NCBI RefSeq assembly: GCF_023053635.1
Contig: NC_086187.1
Coordinates: 29,674,501-29,738,500 of the forward strand
Length of the DNA: 64,000 nucleotides
From: Elgaria multicarinata webbii
Lineage: Eukaryota > Chordata > Lepidosauria > Squamata > Anguidae
Direction: 5' to 3'
Numbering within the stretch: position 1 is the first letter of the stretch; every line of letters begins with the position of its first letter. Made by a program: the position numbers and the translations under genes. Shown here one piece after another: positions 10,591 through 21,396 of the stretch. The notes under the pieces are model-generated. The model searched no databases. It was given only the letters and a program-made list of their open reading frames with translations, and was not told the origin of the DNA.

Positions 10591-13051
10591 GGCTTGATAG
10601 ACCTTTGGATGCTGCAAGATTCCTCTTCCATTCTTTGTTTTAAGCATTTGCCTATACTGGGATTTACCATTGTTTAGAAAAACAATGGTAAAAACAAACA
10701 AACAACCACCACTTTATAACGTAACACAATGAAGTCAGAGAGGCTAGTGACAACTTTTAAAAAGCCAGCTAAAACTTTGCAGCCCAAGGACATCTGGACA
10801 GCGTGGCCACAGAAGAGGGTCTGCTGAGACTGACATGGAAACGGGATTGGCCGAGGCAAACCTCCCTTAAAAAGCGGGATCAGGGCAGTGCTGGGTGCTG
10901 CTCGGTGCAGGGCCTGTGCTGAGGATGTTCTACACCAACGCACCGCTGGGGAAACGGACCGCTCACAGTGCTGTAGCTTGGCTGCCTTCCGTGGCGTTGT
11001 CACTCCATCCGTCTTCCTAGCGCAGCCTGCCCTCCTCGGACCAGCCCCAGCTCGCTCAGGCCTCGGATGGCGGCTCTTCCAGCCCAGCTGCTCCCCAAGA
11101 AGTGGAACCGAATGTATGGCTGAGCTGCTCCCCACCCAGCCCTCACCCCACTTCCTCCTAGTGATCGTAAAATCCTGACGCGGAACTACGTGCCCTGCCT
11201 CTTGCTCTTCCAATGCCAGCAGTGGAGTCGTGTCCCAATCCTAAGGTATGTGAGAATCTCGGCAGAGCCAGAAATTAGTATGTGGCCAGGGTAGAGGATG
11301 TTCAAAAGCAAGGGACAAATTCTAAATGCTTGTGAGGCCAGTCTAAGGGAATAACGACAGTCCTGGCTCGCTGGCCTCCCCTCGAGCCAATCTTGCATCC
11401 ATCCCTGGCTGCCCCAGCAGCCGATGGCTAGACAAGACGGGCTCCTTTTATGGCCCTTTCCCTTCTTCCTGCCCTCCTTGTTACACCTGTGTTCTGGTGC
11501 TAAGTTGCCTGGGCACATCAAAATAACAGCAGCAACAAAACTATAGCAGGCAAGGAATCCGCTGGACCAAAGGCAGGAACAGAGGTAGCAGCTGTTGGGG
11601 GGTGGGGTGCGCACCTTGCATTGGGAAGGGTAGGGCTCCAGGAGGGGGTGGCTCTGACGCCGGGCCCTCTGGCGCTGGACACTCCTGTATGCATTAAGCA
11701 GCGGCCCTCCATTTTGCAGACTGCTCACGCATCACTTGGCTGCAGCACCATGACAAGAAAGGTGAACATGAAGTGTTCTTGTGCTGCCGCTCACTGGGCA
11801 AGGTCAGTTTTTGTTCTACTTACAGTGAACTGTTTACAAAAAGTTTGAGAAATGACAGGTAATCTATTTTAAGAGGAGCTGAATATCTTGTTTGAAAAAT
11901 AAGGGTAAACAATACAAGACCACCACAAAACCTTGCCAAAAATACAACTGGCGAGGATCAAAAAAACTGGAAAGTGACAGATGTAAGGAAGCACATTGCT
12001 AACTTCACTTTCTATTCCCACTCCCTCCCATATGTTTCGTTATTTACAGAAGCCCTGTCATTTAAGAAAACAAGTGCATTTATCTACAAAATACACTGAC
12101 TGACATCTATACAGCTGATTCTGAAGAATAAGGGCTTGCTTACAAGTGTCCTGACACCCAGGACTATCACCAGTGCACTGATAGATAAGTTAGGGACTAG
12201 TTACGTGAATGCCAGTTTTAAAGGAGAAGGCTCAGCGGAAGAAGCGTTTCTGCTTCCTGCCCACGATAGCCGCTCTGCCACCAATGGCCACGTCTCCCAG
12301 CAACCTGAAGCACAGCCATCATCGGCTGCTGCTTTTGACTTGGCTTGAAATAGCAGCTAGCCCACTTGTCACCGCCATTATCTGATGCAGTTTCACCCAG
12401 ACGTGTATTTCTCTCCCTGTGCCTTTTTGCCCTCTGCTTAAACACATTAACAAAATTAAACTATAACTCTGGAATATGGAGCTTTTAAGCAGCACCGGGC
12501 TCCGTTTCTCAAAGCTGCTGGCTGCTGCAAAAATTCCACCCCAGCACCCCAAAGAAGCAAGCCTAAGATTAGCCCCTCCCAGCTCGGCTTTGGAGAAATC
12601 CCATTTGCGGTCATGCATCTCCTAAATCCGAGTGCTGCTTACGCAAAAGCTCATTCATTCCATTCCCATATGCCGCAGAACAGAAACACACGCACATGCA
12701 CGCACACACCACAACCTATGTACACACAATTCACAGTTGTGCAAGTTCACATTACGCCAGTAGCTCCATTCCAATGCAGCTCAGTGGAATATTCAAGTAA
12801 CAGACCAAACCGGTCTCTCTTCACACCACCGTGTTCTTGTTTGTCCATTGCCGGCAATGGACCGTGTGCCAGAAAAAGAGATGCAAGCACTGGAGCGACA
12901 AAGGAGGTCATGCCCAGTGCGTGGACAGCCACAGACGGCCCAGTCTTCAGGCAAGGTTTGTGTGACGGAGGGAGTGGTACAGCCCTGCCTAGTTCCTTCA
13001 CAGTATCCATTCTGGCTCCAGCCACCTGGCCCTCTATGCCAAAGCTACCAG
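10591..13051 (-). other. SNN: Presumed SNN 3' UTR and downstream sequence
   Basis: This lies directly downstream of the SNN stop codon on the minus strand. SNN transcripts in mammals have a long 3' UTR, so part of this stretch probably belongs to it. I could not find a canonical AATAAA or ATTAAA on the minus strand, so the end is not placed. Open frames here show no family resemblance. Confidence 0.4.
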
Positions 13052-13315
13052 TCAGCTGTGAGCCTCGGTGCCGTTTGAAGTCAGCTTTGCTTTCCTCTCC
13101 ATGCAAGGCCCTCGGGCGGAGTACTGGACCAGGAGGAAGGGCTCCTTGGTTTCTCCCTCACCCACGATGCTCTCTTCGTCCTCAGACTGACTGATCCGCT
13201 GAAGGCGCAAGTAACACCAGCAGCCCAGGATCAGAGCGCCAAGAGCCGCGATGGCAATGAGAATGACAATGACTGTCACCACTCCCGTGGTGGGGCTGTG
13301 GTCCATGATGGACAT
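13052..13315 (-). CDS. SNN: Stannin
   Basis: The complete coding sequence is in one exon and gives 87 residues. It begins MSIMDHSPTTGVVTV, has one hydrophobic membrane segment at about residues 11-33, and then the CWC motif (Cys32, Cys34) at the membrane edge. The cytoplasmic part includes LRLQRISQSEDEESIVGEGE and KEPFLLVQYSARGPC. This is nearly identical to mammalian stannin (88 residues) apart from a few changes near the C-terminus. Stannin is a small mitochondrial/ER membrane protein that mediates trimethyltin sensitivity; the vicinal cysteines bind and dealkylate organotins and a loop binds 14-3-3 zeta. The start follows an untranslated exon segment with a good acceptor at 13421-13422. 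It is convergent with TXNDC11, as I recall for human. Confidence 0.97.
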   Translation of the reverse strand: MSIMDHSPTTGVVTVIVILIAIAALGALILGCWCYLRLQRISQSEDEESIVGEGETKEPFLLVQYSARGPCMERKAKLTSNGTEAHS

Positions 13316-13420
13316 GGCTGATGCCCAAAGAAGCTTTTAGAGGAGGGGGCCAAGGAGGGGCTGCCGGGCGGCTGGCAGCCAATCAGTGGGAAGAGAAAGT
13401 CTCCAGCTGCACCTTCATTC
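13316..13420 (-). other. SNN: SNN exon 2, 5' UTR part
   Basis: On the minus strand a pyrimidine-rich acceptor (ctttgtcattccag) is followed at 13420 by GAATGAAGGTGCAG and then 105 bases of leader before the SNN ATG. This fits the mammalian layout, where the whole coding sequence is in the second exon and exon 1 is non-coding. The leader contains one earlier ATG (in GAATGAAGG), a possible short upstream frame. Confidence 0.65.
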
Positions 13421-13504
13421 CTGGAATGACAAAGAAGACACAGTGCTTAAAAGCTTTGTGACCAGGAACACAAATGTACAGCAGACAGGGCATCAGCTAG
13501 GAAG

Positions 13505-13770
13505 AGAAAGCAGCCTTAGGCCAAGCAGACCCTTGGTCCATTGAGCTCAGCATGGCAGCCTGCACCTCTGTGGGCCACTCCACTGAGGTGCAGCACTTGC
13601 TTGAGGGCTGTAGGCTCCTGAAGAGCCCCTGCTTCGCAGGCAGAAGGCCCCAGGTTCAAAGGCAGAACTGGCCATGCTCCTGCCCGGCATCCTGGAGAGC
13701 TACAGCTGTCCATCAGCACCAGCAATACTGAGATGGACAGACAGATGGTCTGAGTCCACATCACGTGGCT
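13505..13770. repeat. Diverged tRNA-derived SINE pieces
   Basis: A plus-strand copy shows 'cctgcttcgcaggcagaagg', 'ccccaggttcaaaggcag' and 'gagagctacagctgtccatc', the SINE order. Just before it, 'cagacccttggtccattgag' is the reverse complement of a SINE 3' end. It looks like two copies, one of them inverted. Confidence 0.5.
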
Positions 13771-14442
13771 TCTGTTGTTTCTGCCCTGGCATAAGACAGT
13801 TTCCCATGTATTCCTGCTGTGAAACTAAGGTGAGTAGAGTGTGTGTAGGAAAGGAGGCTTCCTCTTTCCAAAACTAGCTTTTTGCCAGTTCTACATCTGT
13901 CAGCCAAGTGGCACTCTCAGCCTCTGTAGCATTCTCAACCTCTGGCTCTTTCCTCCGAGAGTCACTCGCCCTGACCCAGCGATGTCAATCAGCGCATAGC
14001 TTTCTAACTACAAATCCCCGTTAGGGTGTCCAAAAGGCAGGTACAAGACAGAAGGGGCTCCTGCGTGCAGTGGCGAAAGCCAGGCAAAAGGGAGGGGGAG
14101 ATTAAAGATGCACCCTCCTCTTCCACGAGGGAGGGCTGAGCAAAGCATCTCATAAGAACTTAAGAAGAGCCATGCTGGATCAGACCAAGGGTCCATCTCT
14201 GTTCACACATTGGCCAAACAGCCATCAGCCAGGGACCGACAAAGCAGGACATGGTGCAACAGCACCCTCCCACCCATGTTCTCCAGCAACTGGTGCACAT
14301 AGGGTTACTGCCTCAGATACTGGAGATAGCACACAACCATCAGGGCTAGTAGCCATGGATAGCCTTTGCTTCCAGGAATTTATCCAACCCGCTTTTAAAG
14401 CCATCTAAATGGGTGGCCATCACATCTTATGGTAGTAAGTTC

Positions 14443-14531
14443 CATTATTTATTTATTTATTACATTTTTATACTGCCCAATAGCTGAAGCTCTCTGGGCG
14501 GTTCGCTAAAATTAAAACCATGAAAAATTTA
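14443..14531 (-). repeat. L2-type tail insertion nested in CR1/L3
   Basis: 'tatttatttattacattttt' followed by 'actgcccaatagctgaagct' and 'ctctgggcggttcgctaaaa'. It splits the surrounding LINE between 'gtaagttccat' and 'tttaactatgcgctgtgtg'. Confidence 0.75.
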
Positions 14532-14554
14532 ACTATGCGCTGTGTGAAGAAGTA

Positions 14555-14719
14555 CCATATTTCTTCGATTGTAAGACGCCCACTAATTTCAGTACCACCA
14601 ACAGAAAAAAAGCTTTGATTCTAAGAAATAATAAATGCACTCACGATTCTAAGACGCACCCCATTTTTAGAGATGTTTATATGGGGGAAAAAGTGTGTCT
14701 TAGAATCAAAGAAATATGG
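14555..14719. mobile_element. Tc1/mariner-like MITE with TA target duplication
   Basis: A 165-base element with terminal inverted repeats. The left end begins CCATATTTCTTCGATTG and the right end, reverse-complemented, begins CCATATTTCTTTGATTC. About 25 bases match with three differences. TA flanks both sides (14553-14554 and 14720-14721). Removing it with one TA restores 'gaagaagtacttcctttt' of the surrounding LINE, so the insertion site is exact. There is no coding capacity. Confidence 0.82.
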
Positions 14720-17139
14720 TACTTCCTTTTCTCTGTCCTGGATCTCCCACCAATCAGCTTCAATGGGATAATGACCCCATTGGGTTCTAGTATTATGAGA
14801 CAGGGCAAAAAATGTCTCCCTCTCCACATTCTCCACGCAAGGCATCATTTTGTACACCTCTATCCTGTCTCCCCTCAGCCTCCTTTTCTCCAAGCTAAAC
14901 AATCCCAGTTGATGCAGCCTTTCCTCCTAGGGCAGATGCTCCATTGCTCCAGCCCCTTCGTCATTTCACTTGCCCTTTCCTGCACTTTTCCCAGCTCTAT
15001 AATATCCTTTTTTAGGTGTGGGGAACAGAACTGTGCACAGCATTCTGAGTGTGGTCGCGCCATCTCAGTGCAGCAAAACCTCAGAGCTGTAACCACCCAG
15101 AGAGTCAACGTCCTCCTTGCACCCCAGCGAGAGAGCTCTGCTTCAGAGAACTGCAAAGAGGCACAACAGCTCCCACATCTCCACAAGGGCAGAGCGGTCA
15201 GCCGATGGGTCTTTGCAACCTCCGGCTGTAAGACGAGGCAGCCCTTGAGTGCGCTTCAGAGTGCCGCCGCCTTGCATGGCATGGTGGGGTTGGGGAACCA
15301 TGACTTTGTGGCAGGGAAAGTTCTCCTGCCAAGCCCCTCCACTCCAACCCCCTCCCCCCACAGACGAGGGAGTCGCTGCAACACAAGTGTGCAGCCAGGC
15401 AAGGGCGCCCGAAGTGCAGCCAAGCAGAGGGGTCCTCACCTTGGCTCCCAGCCCCTTCAGCTCCCAGCAATGCCTCGATGCCCCAGAGGCTTCAAGAAGC
15501 AGCTCTCCCCATCCCATCCCACGTTCCAGAACACGGCTGCTGCTACGCCCACTGGCCGCTCCCTCTTTGCAAGTCACCTGGGACAGATGTCGCCAGGACA
15601 TTCAGGAGCTCAAAAAACCATTTCCGACACAGAGCAAATCAATGGCAGTACTTATGTCTGCCGAACATCCCTAGTTGGGTAAAGGCGTTACACTGGAATT
15701 TTATTTCATTTTTGTTACATTTGAGGAAAAGTAGATCACAGTGTCCCCTTTCTGAAATTGCAGTAGATTTTGCAGTGCTGTCCTCCTTAAAAAAATGCTA
15801 CCGAGGATGGAAACTTTAAGCTCATGCCGTAATACATTTGCTCGTCCTTAAGGTGCCACAGACACTTTGGGGCTGCATATGCACCACAGAGGCTCTTGTG
15901 GCACGTGGATCCTGTGGAAGCCTGCCATTGCTTTAGCTAATCTCAGCAGTGCCTGCTCAAGTCCTGCTGCTGCAGCCTAAGTGGGCCACAGATCAGACCC
16001 ACAGATTGAAAAGGTGCACACTGTGGATTGCCTCAGGTGGGGCGGGAGGCAGTGCACCTGACCTACAGCTTTCCCCCATCTTACCTGCTTCAGTGCCTCA
16101 GTTTGATTGTAAAGGCATCCTTACATTGCAGAGTTGGGGGGGGGGTCCTCCCATGCCTCAATAGCGGTGGGAATAAATCCCTCGTATTAGGCTGAGATGC
16201 TGGAACCAGGTGAATGGGCCTACGCAGCATCCCAGGTTGGCCAAACAAGCACTTCTTCATGTTCTGTTGGGAGGTTTGTGACTGGATTAGTTGAGGACCA
16301 CCTCGACCCCCCGTTCTGAGTCCGTCTACTGCCAGGAGATGGCACAGGGGATTCCAGACAAGGCTGTCATGATGCAATCACCCTAACCCTTAAACACACA
16401 AATTTACAGCTTCCTCTTGATGGTCAGCGCTTGGCATTCACTTCTGCTCCATCGACAGCCCTGGGCCAATGTGACACGCATGCCACCCCCCATGCTCCAT
16501 GGAGACAGTTTGACCCACACCACACTCAGGCACAGCACAGCACGCAGGAGGGCTGCAGGGGCCATTCTGGAAGCCTCCAGGTGCCCTCTATCACCGCCAC
16601 ATCCAGAAGGCCCCTACTGCCCCTCCCCATGGCAAACGTTTCACGCGCCAGTCAACATTTGGCCTCCGGCAAATGCACTGCCGCCATCCCATTTGCACCA
16701 GGAGGCCCCCAATTGGAGAAGAGCTGGTTCCGGAGCTTCTGGGCATTTTGTGCCGCTCAGCAGCTCCACTGCACAGCGGTCCCAGCACACAGAGAGCAGG
16801 AGCGTGCGCTAACCATTCTGCACAAATCCCATCTGCCAAAGGCAAAAGCGGAGAGCAAACCCTTCGCCTGGCCACACAGGCAGCGATGCAGAGGGGCACC
16901 AGATACTCATACCAGCCCCGCCACTGGGACGGGCAGTCAATGGGCCAGTGGGGGTCAGCAATGGACAGCTTGGCTTGTGCGCCACACCAGCCCAGATGGG
17001 AACGCAGACCCGCATCCCCTACGAAGAGCGTGAACTGGATCACAGCGTACAAGCCTCCCCACCACTTGGGACATCGGTTCCCTCCACCAAGCCCTTGCGC
17101 TGAAACGCTTTATAAATTCAGGCGCCCCCGAGACTCACC

Positions 17140-18460
17140 ACATTCCTTCGGTCCTAAGGCATTTGAGAGCAACCCTCTGGAGAACGGGGCCGCGTCCCTT
17201 CCCCGCGGCTGTCTGAGCCGCCGCCGTTGTCTGCTGCTGAAGCCCCCTCCCCGCAGAGCTGCACCACTGCAACCCGAGCTGGGGGGGGGGGACGAGGCAA
17301 GCCGAGTGCGTCACGCCACATCTGGGCAGCAAGGCGCGCCGGCCGCCAGCAACGCGCAGAACAAAGGCCGCCGTCCGGCTCGCCACCGCTGGGCGCCCAC
17401 ATTGGCTTTCGGGGGTGGGTGGAACCGAGACCTACCAGGCACAAGCCGGGTGGGGGAGGGGGGACAGGCGCGGAGGGCCGCCGCCTGCAGCTGCACGCGC
17501 TCCGCCGAGTACGTGAGCGAGGGGCGGCCTCCGGCCGTGAGGCACGTGGGCGCGGGCATGGCGGAGCGAGGGCTGCGGGGGCAGGAGCCGCCCCAGGATC
17601 GCCCCTCTTCCCCGGCCGTCCCAGTTACCTCCGAACGAAGAACGGAAAGAGGGGCAGGGCAGGGCAGGGCAGGGCAGGGAGAGGGGGGAGTCCCGTGCGC
17701 TCCCGCCCCACCCTCCGGAGGTCGGGCGGGGGGCTGCAAGGGGGAGGAGGTGCCGACGGGGCCCCGCCCCGCCCCGCCCCCTCCCGCTTCAGGAGGCGCT
17801 CGGCGCGGCGGCCTCTTCCTTTGTTCGCGGCGGAGGAAGGGAGGGAGGCAGGCAGGCAGGGGGCGACGAGAAAGGCACCCGACTGCCGAGCCTGGGGCGG
17901 GGACCCGCTGCAGCCTCCTGCCCTCCCCTGTGAAGGGCGCAGCGGCGCCTCCGACCGAAGGCAGCAGCAGCCGCCGCCGCCGCCGCGCGCACCCAGGCAG
18001 GCATGAAGCGCGCGCCTCGCCCCGCGGAGCTCACCCGGGATCCGCAGCCGCGTCCGGCCTGGGTTGCGCTCCCGCGGGGAAGGCGCCCGGCCACGTCGGG
18101 CTGGCGCTGCCTCTCGTGCGGCCGCGGTGTCGCCGTCTTCGCCGCCCACCTGCCGCCGCCAGCCGGGCCTGCGTGCGCCGCAACAGGAGCGCCCTCCGCC
18201 ACCATCTCGCATCCGCGCTGCGCCCCGCACTGCCGCGCGCCGCGCCGGCGCCGCCTCCTGTAGGGCCGCGGCGGCCAATCCGCGTCCGGCGCTCCAGCCC
18301 ACTTAGCAACAGCTGACGGCCAGGGGCGGAGCCCGAGCAGCCCCCTGCAGTGCCGCCCCCTCGCGGCACCCTGAGAACCGGAAAGGGGCTTGGGTGACGT
18401 GCGGTGGGGTCGGCGCCGGCGGAGAGCTTACTTTTCTCCTTTTGCAAAAAGGTGTGGGGG
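17140..18460 (-). promoter_or_regulatory. SNN: CpG island; presumed SNN promoter and untranslated exon 1
   Basis: The sequence is very GC-rich with dense CpG (many cgccg and gcgcg runs), GC boxes such as 'ccccgccccgccccgcccc' at 17761-17779, a (GGGCA)n run at about 17651-17680 and no TATA box that I can place. The flanks are not CpG-dense. It lies on the 5' side of SNN at a plausible distance. Long open frames across it on both strands are a by-product of few stop codons in GC-rich DNA. The exact exon 1 and start site cannot be fixed from sequence alone. Confidence 0.7.
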
Positions 18461-18500
18461 GGGGGAGCGGCACATAGAGGTGTGGGGGGGGGGGCGCGGG
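18457..18500. repeat. G-rich duplicated run beside the CpG island
   Basis: 'ggtgtggggggggggagcgg' is repeated about 25 bases later as 'ggtgtgggggggggg'. Several G runs close together could form a G-quadruplex on the plus strand. Confidence 0.5.
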
Positions 18501-18544
18501 GGGGCTTTCAGGGCTTATTCTACTGCTGGTTTTGTTTGGCCTTA

Positions 18545-21396
18545 TAGAATCATAGAATAGTAGAGGTGGAAGGGGCCTACAAGGTCATCAGTCCAACCCC
18601 CTGCTCAATGCAGGAATCCACCCTACAGCATCCCTGACAGATGGTTGCCCAGCTGCCTCTTGAATGCCTCTAGTGTGGGAGAGCCCACAACCTCCCTAGG
18701 TAACTGGTTCCATTGTCATACTGCTCTAATAGTCGGGAAGTTTTTCCTGATGTCCAGCCAGAATCTGACTTCCTATAACTTGAGCCCGTGTCCTGCACTC
18801 TGGGAGGATCGAGAAGAGATCCTGGCCCTCCTCTGTGTGACAACTGTTCAAGTATTATTTATTTATTTATTATTTATTTATTTTATTACATTTATATACC
18901 GCCCCCAGCCGAAGCTCTCTGGGCGGTTTACAACTGAATATGAGTATTCAGTTGTAATTGAGTATTTGAAGAGTGCTCTCAGGTCTCCCCTTCATCTTCT
19001 CTTCTCCAGGCTAAACATGCCCAGTTCTTTCAGTCTCTCTTCACAGGGCTTTGTTTCCAAACCCCTGATCATCCTGGTTGCCCTCCTCTGAACACGCTCC
19101 AGCTTGTCTGCGTCCTTCTTGAACTGTGGAGCCCAGAACTGGACGCAATACTCTAGATGAGGCCTAACCCGGGCCGAATAGAGAGGAACCAGTACCTCAC
19201 GTGATTTGGAAACTATACTTCTATTAATGCAGCCCAAAATAGCATTTGCCTTTCTTGCAGCTGTATCGCACTGTTGGTTCATATTCAGCTTGCGATCTAC
19301 AACAATTCCAAGATCATTCTCGTTTGTAGTATTGCTGAGCCAAGTACCCCCATCTTGTAACTGTGCATTTGGTTTCTATTCCCTAAATGTAGAACTTGGC
19401 ATTTATCCCTATTAAATTTCATTCTGTTGTTTTCAGCCCAGCACTCCAGCCTATCAAGATCACTTTGAAGTTTGTTTCTGTCTTTCAGGGTATTAGCTAT
19501 CCCACCCAATTTTGTGTCATCTGCAAATTTGATCAGCGTTCCCTGTACCTCCTCATCCAAATCATTAATAAAAACGTTGAAAAGCACTGGGCCGAGGACT
19601 GATCCCTGCGGTACCCCGCTCGTTGCCTCTCCCCAGTTTGAGAAGGTTCCATTGATAAGTACTCTTTGAGTCTGATGTTTTAGCCAACTGTGACTCCACC
19701 TAATAGTTGCTCCATCTAGCCCACTTTTAGCTAGTTTAATCAGAATGTCATGTGGTACTTTGTCGAAAGCTTTGCTGAAGTCAAGATATATGACGTCCAC
19801 AGCATTCCCACAGTCCACAAGGGAGGTTACCCGATCAAAAAATGAGATCAAATTAGTCTGACAGGATTTGTTCCTGACAAATCCATGTTGGCTTCTAGTA
19901 ATCACTGCATTGATTTCAAGGTGTTTACAGATTGACTTCTTTATAATCTGCTCCAGAATTTTCCCAGGGATGGATGTCAGACTGACTGGCCTGTAGTTCC
20001 CAGGTTCCTCCTTTTTGCCCTTTTTGAAGATAGGGACAACGTTAGCCCTCCTCCAGTCGTCCGGCACCTCACCCGTCTTCCATGATTTCGCAAAGATAAT
20101 AGACAAAGGTTCTGAGAGTTCTTCTGCTAGCTCCTTCGTTACTCTAGGATGCAGTTCATCGGTCCCTGGAGATTTGAACTCATTCAAGGAAATTAAGTGT
20201 TCTTTGACCATTTGTTTATCAATCTCAAACTGCAATCCTGCCCCCTCAACTTCTGCTTCACTTTTTCCAGGGGGGGGGGTCATAGACCCGCTTTTGGGAG
20301 TAGGAATTGAGCACTTCAGCCTTTTCTTTGTCATCTGTTATCAATTGCCATCCTCATTAAGCAGTTGAACCACCATTTCTTTCCTCTGTCTTTTACTACT
20401 CACGTATCTGAAGAAAGCCTTTTTATTGCTTTTAGCATCCCTCGCTAATCTCAGCTCATTCTCAGCTTTAGCCTTCCTGACGCTATTTCGGCACTTCTGC
20501 GCCACCTGTCTGTACTCTTCTTTTGTAGCCTGGCCTTCCTTCCACTTCCTATATGTATCCCTTTTTGTTTTCAGATCATCTCTAAGTTTTTTGTGGAGCC
20601 ACATTGGTCTCCTCTGTTGTCTTCTATCTTTTCTCCTTGTTGGAATTGTTTGAAATTGTGCCTTTAAAATTTCCTTTTTTAAATACTTCCACCCATCCTG
20701 CACTCCTTTTCTCATTAGGCTCACTTGCCATGGGACCTTACTTATCATAGTTCTGAGTTTATTAAAATCAGCTTTCCTAAAATCCAGAGTACGTGTATGG
20801 CTACACTCAGCTTTTTTCTCCTTTATAATCAAGAATTTAAGTATGACATGGTCACTTTCCCTCAGAGTTCCCGTAACTGCCACTTTATCCACTAAGTCAT
20901 CCCTATTGGTCAATATCAAGTCAAGGATTGCCGATCCTCTAGTTCCTTCCTCCAGTTTCTGTAGGAGAAAGTTATCACCCACGCATGTCAGGAATTTCTT
21001 GGAAGGGCCGCTTTTGGTATTATTGGTCTCCCAACAGATATCAGGGTAATTGAAGTCCCCCATCACTAGTACATCACACTTCCTTGAAACACTGGCAATT
21101 TGTTTCTCAAAAGTTTCATCCTCGTCATCTCCTTGATTGGGTGGTCGGTAGTAGACTCCAATTTTCATGTTCTTTTTATTCCTTGCCCCATTTATTTTAA
21201 TCCAGATGCTCTTAATGGGGCTCCCAGTCTGATCCGCCTGTATTTCTGTGCAGGGATAGGTATTTTTAACATATAGTGCAACTCCACCTCCCTTTCTATT
21301 TCTTCTGTTCTTTTTGAACAAGTTATATCCTTCAGTTGCTATATTCCAGTCATGGGAATCATCCCACCAACTTTCAGTTATACCTGTGAAGGACAT
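18545..21396 (-). mobile_element. CR1 LINE, near-complete ORF2 (endonuclease plus RT)
   Basis: Read on the minus strand, 21396-20341 (351 codons) is an APE-type endonuclease lacking its N-terminal part. It has GITESWW, GDFNYPDICWE and the ESDHVIL motif. 20334-19297 (345 codons) is the RT, with FKSPGTDELHP, NYRPVSLTSIPGKILE, YLDFSKAFDKVPHD, SGVPQGSVLGPVLF and the catalytic FADDTKLGG. 19282-18992 is the RT C-terminus. The 3' end is the CR1 octamer end (tagaatcatagaatag on the plus strand). Frame breaks lie near 20340, at the poly-G/C run near 20270 and near 19290. A tail insertion near 18852-18960 splits the 3' part. It is inactive, but few breaks suggest moderate age. Confidence 0.93.
18852..18960 (-). 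repeat. L2-type tail insertion nested in the CR1, with foldback end
   Basis: (TTTA)n is followed by 'ttacatttatataccgcccc' and 'gaagctctctgggcggttta'. The end carries a perfect 11-base inverted repeat, ACAACTGAATA at 18930-18940 and TATTCAGTTGT at 18945-18955, around a 4-base loop. The surrounding CR1 reads 'tcaagtatt' before and 'gagtatttgaagag' after it, so AGTATT is probably the target-site duplication. Confidence 0.75.

Larger units (their letters stand above)
14155..15070 (-). mobile_element. CR1/L3-type LINE fragment with nested insertions
   Basis: The right-hand part encodes, on the minus strand, fragments such as HSECCAQFCSPHLKKDIIELG and SLEKRRLRGDRIEVYKMM, the end of a CR1/L3-type RT ORF. 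The left-hand part is its 3' UTR ('cataagaacttaagaagagc', 'gctggatcagaccaagggtc', 'cttttaaagccatctaaatg'). Two younger elements interrupt it, at 14443-14531 and 14555-14719, so it is the oldest of the three. Confidence 0.75.
13421..17140. other. Presumed SNN intron 1
   Basis: This stretch lies between the exon 2 acceptor and the CpG island. It contains diverged tRNA-SINE pieces (13505-13770), a CR1/L3-type LINE with nested insertions (14155-15070) and otherwise no recognisable feature. From about 15.1 to 17.1 kb I see only moderately GC-rich DNA with chance open frames. Confidence 0.5.

Noticed and set aside
15690-15910. Possible ancient interspersed repeat ('cttaaggtgccacagacact')
   Set aside because: The phrase resembles one found in a reptile repeat, but the flanks do not let me assign a family or ends.
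16380-16394. Two CCCTAA-like hexamers (caccctaaccctt)
   Set aside because: Too short to distinguish from chance.
16673-18316. 547-codon open frame across the CpG island
   Set aside because: Its composition (Pro, Arg, Gly, Ala) and position reflect stop-poor CpG-rich DNA. Other frames and the opposite strand are equally open, and no domain is visible.
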